Shown: positions 6,202 through 9,545 of the stretch, piece after piece
Numbering within the stretch: position 1 is the first letter of the stretch
How the letters are laid out: each line of letters opens with the position of its first letter
NCBI GenBank assembly: GCA_019348575.1
Contig: JAHWJE010000028.1
Coordinates: forward strand, 1 to 9,545
Reading direction: 5' to 3'
Source: Actinomycetota bacterium
GTDB lineage: Bacteria > Actinomycetota > Thermoleophilia > Solirubrobacterales > Solirubrobacteraceae
Length of the DNA: 9,545 bases
Position numbers and translations under genes: made by a program
Notes under the pieces: model-generated
Told to the model about the DNA's origin: nothing
What the model saw: the letters and a program-made list of their open reading frames with translations, nothing else
Database searches by the model: none

Positions 6202-6207
6202 TAGCGT
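6202..6207 (+). promoter_or_regulatory. TAGCGT -10-like hexamer for a leaderless start
   Basis: TAGCGT is followed by 7 nt and then the ATG at 6215, the distance from a -10 element to a transcription start. A poor -35 candidate, TCGAGG (3 of 6), lies 18 nt upstream at 6178-6183. No ribosome binding site precedes the ATG. The 178-bp divergent gap (6037-6214) shows no other clear signal. Confidence 0.35.
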
Positions 6208-6214
6208 GCGCACG

Positions 6215-6703
6215 ATGCGCGTGCTCCTCGTCGGCGGCGGCTGCCGCGGCCTGCGCCTCGCGGCGGACCTCGTCGCCGGCGGGCATGCGGTGCGGGCGGT
6301 CACGCGTACTGAGGCAGGTCGCGAGCGGATCGAGCAGGCCGGCGGCGAGTGCTGGATCGGCGACCCGAACGTCGTCGGGACGCTGCGCTACGCGCTGGAG
6401 AACGTCACGATCCTCGTCTGGGCGCTCGGCACCGCCGCCGGAACCGCCGACGAGGTCGCGGCGCTGCACGGGCCGCGGCTGCAGATGATGCTCTCCAAGA
6501 CGATCGACACGACCGTGCGCGGGATCGTCTACGAGGCGGCGGGCACGGTCGACGCCGCGACGCTCGCCGCCGGCGCGGCCGAGCTGCGGCGTGCCTGCGA
6601 GCTCAACGAGATCCCCTTCGCGATCCTCGAGGCCGACGCGTCGCAGCCAGACGCATGGGCGGCGGCCGCGCGCGCGGCGGTCGACGGGCTGCTCGGACCC
6701 TGA
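6215..6703 (+). CDS. Short NAD(P)-binding Rossmann-fold protein (epimerase-like)
   Basis: This 162-residue protein begins MRVLLVGGGCRGLRLAADLV, a dinucleotide-binding beta-alpha motif with GGGCRG in place of the usual GxxGxxG, followed by HAVRAVTRT, where the arginine after the second strand often signals NADP preference. Further Rossmann strands are CWIGDPN, VTILVWALGT (the 'cofactor-side' strand of extended SDR proteins) and VRGIVYEAAGTV. IPFAILEADASQPDAWAAAA follows near the end. The SDR catalytic Tyr-x-x-x-Lys is not present and the protein is about half the length of typical NAD-dependent epimerases, so it may bind a nucleotide without classical SDR chemistry. I chose ATG 6215 because the fold starts there; the frame is open upstream to 6131, but that part is not coding-like. 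It ends 17 bp from the convergent receiver-like gene. Confidence 0.75.
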   Translation: MRVLLVGGGCRGLRLAADLVAGGHAVRAVTRTEAGRERIEQAGGECWIGDPNVVGTLRYALENVTILVWALGTAAGTADEVAALHGPRLQMMLSKTIDTTVRGIVYEAAGTVDAATLAAGAAELRRACELNEIPFAILEADASQPDAWAAAARAAVDGLLGP

Positions 6704-6720
6704 GCCGCCGTGGCGCGACC

Positions 6721-7239
6721 CTAACTGCGCCGCGGCAGCGGGCCCGCCATGCGCTCCCATGACGCGCGGCGGCGCAACGAGCTGAGCGTCGTGGGGCACA
6801 GCGGGTTGCCCTCCCGGTAGGCCAGCTCGACGCCCGCGCGCAGGTCCTGCGTCCAGCCCCACTTCGGCAGCGCCTGCAGCGCCCGCGCCGCCGGCGTGCA
6901 GTGCTGGCAGACGACCACGACGCCCGTCCGCGGCGCCGACGCGGCGAGCGCGGCGACGACGTTGCCCGCCGCGGCTTCGCAGGCGGTGGCGTCGAGCAGG
7001 ACGACGTCGGCACGCTCCTGTGCCAGCAGGCAGGCGATGTCCTCGGGCTCGTCCAGTGAGGCGACGGCGTACGCGACGGGGCCCAGCTCGGACAGGACCG
7101 TCCATGCGCGGTCGCGGTAGGCGAGGTCGGGGCTGATGACGAGCGTCCGGATCGGCCGCAACCGGATGACCGGCGCCAGCGCGGGCGTGGCGCCCGAGCC
7201 GGGCTGCGGCTCCGCGTCGGACGGGCTCTTGGACTGCAT
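6721..7239 (-). CDS. Stand-alone receiver-like (response regulator REC) protein
   Basis: This 172-residue protein has a disordered N-terminus (residues 1-28, rich in Ser, Pro and Gln). A receiver-type alpha/beta domain follows: IRTLVISPDLAYRDRAW, VAYAVASLDEPEDIACLL, ADVVLLDATACEA, then GVVVVCQHCTPAARALQAL. Asp83 at the end of the third strand matches the phospho-acceptor. Asp38 fits one member of the acidic pair, but the other acidic position is not obvious. The conserved Thr/Ser after strand 4 is replaced by Cys111 or Gln112, and Lys126 (LPKWGW) may be the strand-5 lysine. The C-terminal 45 residues (with REGNPLCPTTLSSLRRRASW) are not a recognisable output domain. No histidine kinase is nearby. 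The ATG at 7239 is chosen because the open frame upstream is antisense to pcm. AACACT lies 6 nt before the ATG, a poor -10. Confidence 0.65.
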   Translation of the reverse strand: MQSKSPSDAEPQPGSGATPALAPVIRLRPIRTLVISPDLAYRDRAWTVLSELGPVAYAVASLDEPEDIACLLAQERADVVLLDATACEAAAGNVVAALAASAPRTGVVVVCQHCTPAARALQALPKWGWTQDLRAGVELAYREGNPLCPTTLSSLRRRASWERMAGPLPRRS

Positions 7240-7291
7240 GCCGGCAGTGTTGCGCGCGCTGCGGTCGGTGTCGCCGGACGAAGGTCGAGGT

Positions 7292-7315
7292 CGGCGGCGG
7301 GAACGCCCGCCGCCG
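7292..7315 (-). terminator. Strong GC hairpin after the pcm operon
   Basis: CGGCGGCGGG (7292-7301) pairs perfectly over 10 bp with CCCGCCGCCG (7306-7315) around a 4-nt loop. It starts 4 nt beyond the stop codon of the isoaspartate methyltransferase. No U tract follows, as is common for terminators in high-GC actinobacteria. It separates the four-gene operon from the receiver-like gene downstream. Confidence 0.55.
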
Positions 7316-7319
7316 CCGC

Positions 7320-7925
7320 TCAGCGCAGCGGGACGAAGCGCACCGCGTCGAGCACGGTGCGCTCGAGTCCCTGCGGGGTGCGGCGCACCAGCACGAGGTG
7401 CTCCTTCTCGCCGCTGGCGACCGGCGCGATCAGCCGGCCGCCGACGGCGAGCTGCTGCAGGAGCGCTGCGGGCAGCTCCTCGCTGGCCGTCGCCGCGACG
7501 TTGATCGCCTGGAAGGGCGCGTGCTCGGGCAGCCCGGCGGCGCCGTCGCCCGCGACGATCGTGACGTTGTCGATCCCCGCCAGCTCGAGCGAGCGCGCCG
7601 CCTGCGCCGCGAGCTCCTCGTCGAGCTCGACGCCGTACACGTGCCGGCACAGCCGCGACAGCAGCGCGGCGTGGTAGCCCGACCCGCTGCCGACGTCGAG
7701 CACGACGTCGTCGGCGGACAGCTCGAGCAGCTCGACCATGCGCGCGACGAGCGTCGGTTGCGAGATCGTCTGCCCACCCCCGATCGGCAGCGGCCGGTCG
7801 GCGTACGCGAAGCGCTCCAGCACGGGCGCGATGAACAGCTCGCGCGGGACCTGCGCGACCGCGTCGAGCACGCGCTCGTCGCTGATGCGGGTGCGCAGGC
7901 TCGCCAGCAGCTGGTCGCGCCCCAT
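7320..7925 (-). CDS. pcm: Protein-L-isoaspartate O-methyltransferase
   Basis: The enzyme uses S-adenosylmethionine to methylate L-isoaspartyl residues formed by ageing of Asn/Asp in proteins, starting their repair. At 201 residues it is of normal length. Signature features are VPRELFIAPVLERFAYADRP (about 26-45), the family-specific GQTISQP (51-57), SAM motif I VVLDVGSGSGYHAALLSRL (about 74-92) and the ribose-binding Glu100 in VYGVELD. AGDGAAGLPEHAPFQAINVA corresponds to motif II, and the LLQQLAVGGRLIAPV segment to motif III. In motif II the usual 'D-x-I-x-V-T/G' is 'QAINVAA', a mild departure. The ATG at 7925 follows the Nudix stop by 12 bp with only a weak GGACG upstream. It is the last gene of the operon and is followed by a strong hairpin. 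Confidence 0.93.
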   Translation of the reverse strand: MGRDQLLASLRTRISDERVLDAVAQVPRELFIAPVLERFAYADRPLPIGGGQTISQPTLVARMVELLELSADDVVLDVGSGSGYHAALLSRLCRHVYGVELDEELAAQAARSLELAGIDNVTIVAGDGAAGLPEHAPFQAINVAATASEELPAALLQQLAVGGRLIAPVASGEKEHLVLVRRTPQGLERTVLDAVRFVPLR

Positions 7926-7937
7926 CGCTTCGTCCGC

Positions 7938-8537
7938 CTACGGACGCGCTCCGTCGAGGACGGGACCGACGCGGTCCAGCAGGTCGCCGACGATGCGCGC
8001 CGTCGCGCCCCAGATCACGGCCTGCGCGCTGATGTCGTAGACGTCGCTGCGAAACGGGATCCCGCGGTGCAGCAGCCGGCGGCGGGTGCGCGCCGCGCGC
8101 AGATCGCGGAGTCGCAGCTCGAGCACCTCCTCGACCTCCCACGCCGACAGCGTCCAGGCGCAGCCGGGCTCGATCAGCCCGACGAACGGATAGACGCCGT
8201 AGTTCGTCGCCACCGTCGGCGTCGGCGGCAGCGCTCCGAGGATGACGGCAGCGTCGCGCGGCAGGCCGATCTCCTCCTCGCTCTCGCGCAGGGCGGTGTC
8301 GAGCAGGCTCGCGTCGGCGGGGTCGCAGCGGCCGCCGGGAAAGGAGATCTCGCCGGGGTGGCTGCGCAGGTCGTGGCGGCGGCGCGTGAAGACGGCGTGC
8401 AGGTCGCCGTCGTCGACGTAGAGCGCCACGAGCACAGCGGCCCTCGTGCGGCCGTGGACCTCTGCGGCGGCCGCGTCGGCGGGGTCCAGCAGGACCGCGC
8501 GCAGCGCGTCAGGCAGCGAGCTGGATGCGCTCGACAC
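7938..8537 (-). CDS. Nudix hydrolase, probable coenzyme A pyrophosphatase
   Basis: This is a Nudix-fold hydrolase of the CoA-diphosphatase (NudL/UPF0035) type, which cleaves CoA or its damaged or oxidised forms to phosphopantetheine and 3',5'-ADP. The family motif LRSHPGEISFPGG is present, followed directly by the Nudix helix ASLLDTALRESEEEIGLPRD with the metal-binding REsEEE. VATNYGVYPFVGLI and EVEEVLELRLRDL then agree with the CoA-pyrophosphatase core. The start is uncertain. GTG 8537 gives 199 residues and overlaps the OsmC gene by 29 bp. GTG 8558 would overlap by 50 bp, and CTG 8516 would start at LPDALRAVLLD, where family similarity begins. None has a good SD, so coupling to OsmC translation is likely. 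The stop TAG at 7938 is 12 bp from pcm. Confidence 0.85.
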   Translation of the reverse strand: MSSASSSLPDALRAVLLDPADAAAAEVHGRTRAAVLVALYVDDGDLHAVFTRRRHDLRSHPGEISFPGGRCDPADASLLDTALRESEEEIGLPRDAAVILGALPPTPTVATNYGVYPFVGLIEPGCAWTLSAWEVEEVLELRLRDLRAARTRRRLLHRGIPFRSDVYDISAQAVIWGATARIVGDLLDRVGPVLDGARP

Positions 8538-8913
8538 GCTCGTCGAACATGACCTCACCGTCGAGCGTGCGGTGCACGGGGCACTTCGTCGCGATGACCT
8601 TCAGGCGCTGGACCTGCTCGTCGGTCAGGCTGGACGGCAGGCGCAACGTCAGCGTGAACTTCGTCGGGCAGCCGCGCTCGGCGGGCGTGAACTCGCACTC
8701 GACCTCGACGTCGCGCAGGTCCCAGCCCTTGCGCGCGGCGTACATCTCCATCGTCACCGCGGTGCAGGACGCGAGGCTCGCCGCCAGCAGCTCCTGCGGC
8801 GAGGGTCCGGCGTCCTCGCCGCCGCTCTCGATCGGCTCGTCGGCGCTCAGCCGATGCTGGCGGACCTTGACGAGGTGCCGGTACCCGTCGACGCGGTGCG
8901 CTGATGCATGCAT
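8509..8913 (-). CDS. OsmC family protein (peroxiredoxin-like)
   Basis: This 134-residue protein belongs to the OsmC/Ohr superfamily, dimeric thiol enzymes, some of which reduce organic hydroperoxides. The opening strands (HLVKVRQHRLSADEP) lead to GPSPQELLAASLASCTAVTM, the central helix carrying the first conserved Cys50. The second reactive cysteine is Cys111 in KCPVHRTL, the usual spacing for the pair. The fold is completed by VEVECEF and KFTLTLRLPSSLTDEQVQRL. It is closer in layout to the YhfA/'OsmC-like' subgroup than to Ohr, judged by the C-P-V-x-x-T/L motif, so the natural substrate is unknown. ATG 8913 lies 10 bp after the DUF1015 stop. GGGAG lies 13 nt upstream (too far for a good SD), while a TAGCAT hexamer ends 7 nt before the ATG. 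The Nudix gene overlaps its 3' end. Confidence 0.9.
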   Translation of the reverse strand: MHASAHRVDGYRHLVKVRQHRLSADEPIESGGEDAGPSPQELLAASLASCTAVTMEMYAARKGWDLRDVEVECEFTPAERGCPTKFTLTLRLPSSLTDEQVQRLKVIATKCPVHRTLDGEVMFDERVERIQLAA

Positions 8914-8920
8914 GAACCGG

Positions 8921-8926
8921 ATGCTA
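8921..8926 (-). promoter_or_regulatory. TAGCAT -10-like hexamer before the OsmC gene
   Basis: On the minus strand TAGCAT ends 7 nt before the ATG at 8913, and an 18-nt spacer separates it from TTCAAT (3 of 6 against TTGACA) further upstream. The TAG is also the DUF1015 stop codon. It could provide an internal, leaderless promoter within the operon. Confidence 0.3.
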
Positions 8927-9545
8927 CTCCCGGTTGGCGAGCGGATTGAAGAGCAGCCCGGTCGGGACCTTCGGGAAGAAGTAGGTCGACTTCGGCGGCA
9001 TGTTCACGCCCGCCGCCGCGATCTGCTGGATCTGCGTCACGGGGATGCCGCGTAAGAAGAAGCCGGCGTCGTAGGCGCCCGACTCGACGAGCTCGCGCGC
9101 CTCCTCGAAGGAGCGCGCGTAGCCGAGCCCGTTGAGGTGCGAGATGTCGTCCTCGCTCAGCCCGAGCGGTCCCTTCAGCACGAGCGCCTCGAGCACCGCC
9201 GTATCGAGCCGCCGATAGGGCTCGGGCATGTCGGGCAGGGCCTCGTCGGCGAGCCGCTGGTCCTTCAGCGTCAACCGGAACGCGCGCTTGAAGTGGCTGT
9301 CCATGTAGCCCATCTGGATCGTCCCGTCGCCCTCGCCGGGCGGGACGAGGTCGTCGACCGCGATCTCCTCGATGTCGAAGCAGGCCCTCAGGGTGGCGGC
9401 CAGCGCCTCGGGCTTGTCGGTCCCCTGCAGGCCGTCGACGAGGCGGTGGGTGGGGAACACCGTGAGGCCCTCGTCCTGGAGCGCGACGAGGCACATGAGC
9501 ACGTAGCGGTGTGGGCCCTCGCCGCCGATCTCCTCCGCGTAGACG
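8924..9545 (-). CDS. DUF1015 family protein, C-terminal part (cut by right edge)
   Basis: The frame is open from the right edge to TAG at 8924, giving 206 residues of the C-terminal half of a protein usually near 400 residues. Characteristic DUF1015 segments are YVLMCLVALQDEGLTVFPTH followed by RLV, then the strand-rich middle (GYMDSHFKRAFRLTLKD, YRRLDTAVLEALVLKGPLG), a region around ISHLNGLGYARSFEEARELV, and the near-terminal MPPKSTYFFPKVPTGLLFNPL. The function of DUF1015 is not established. It is a conserved cytoplasmic family, and I see no motif that assigns a reaction here. GTG 9502 is not the true start, since the family sequence clearly continues upstream of it (EEIGGEGPHRYV). It heads the visible operon, 10 bp before the OsmC gene. 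Confidence 0.88.
   Translation of the reverse strand, partial: VYAEEIGGEGPHRYVLMCLVALQDEGLTVFPTHRLVDGLQGTDKPEALAATLRACFDIEEIAVDDLVPPGEGDGTIQMGYMDSHFKRAFRLTLKDQRLADEALPDMPEPYRRLDTAVLEALVLKGPLGLSEDDISHLNGLGYARSFEEARELVESGAYDAGFFLRGIPVTQIQQIAAAGVNMPPKSTYFFPKVPTGLLFNPLANRE

Noticed and set aside
7240..8142. Extension of the receiver-like gene into a 473-residue frame
   Set aside because: The upstream part is the shadow frame of pcm and the Nudix gene on the same strand, arginine- and alanine-rich with no domain. A strong hairpin at 7292-7315 also interrupts it.
8230..8370. Apparent degenerate Nudix box (no Glu at the classical first position)
   Set aside because: CoA-pyrophosphatase-type Nudix proteins have a shifted, longer box (FPGG...DASL...REsEEE), so the sequence is normal for the family.
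1..9545. CRISPR arrays, tRNAs, insertion sequences, phage or toxin-antitoxin genes
   Set aside because: No regularly spaced repeats, cloverleaf structures, transposase motifs or paired inverted repeats were found on reading either strand.

Overview
The window is about 9.5 kb of very GC-rich DNA with strongly GC-biased third codon positions, and it starts several genes with GTG. Gene content and style point to a high-GC actinobacterium. A Thermoleophilia/Solirubrobacterales-type lineage is my best guess, from general resemblance only and without any search. No rRNA, tRNA, CRISPR array, insertion sequence or phage gene was recognised.

Left end (1-1165). A minus-strand gene start, possibly an ATP-grasp-type enzyme, runs off the left edge. 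Next comes a disturbed stretch: a minus-strand reading-frame tail with its own terminator-like hairpin, then about 120 bp matching the N-terminus of homoserine O-acetyltransferase (MetX), joined in frame to the C-terminal half of thioredoxin reductase (TrxB). Neither enzyme could work in this form. The stretch is either decayed and rearranged DNA or an assembly chimera near a contig end, and it is the oddest thing in the window.

Middle (1166-6129). A large LuxR-family ATPase regulator of the LAL type lies on the plus strand. It converges on a minus-strand block that reads, in order of transcription: ECF-like sigma factor, O6-methylguanine-DNA methyltransferase (overlapping the sigma gene by 20 bp), a LURP-one/scramblase-like protein, and an 87-residue helical protein of unknown function. 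The sigma/methyltransferase overlap suggests co-regulated alkylation-damage repair.

Right part (6215-9545). A short plus-strand Rossmann-fold NAD(P)-binding protein converges on a minus-strand stand-alone receiver-like protein. Beyond that lies a tightly packed minus-strand series: DUF1015 protein (cut by the right edge), OsmC-family protein, CoA-type Nudix hydrolase and protein-L-isoaspartate methyltransferase, closed by a strong GC hairpin. These genes read as a damage-repair and detoxification operon.

Several genes have a TAGCNT hexamer 6-7 nt before the start codon and no good Shine-Dalgarno sequence, which fits leaderless transcription. Two or three of these hexamers use the TAG stop codon of the preceding gene.
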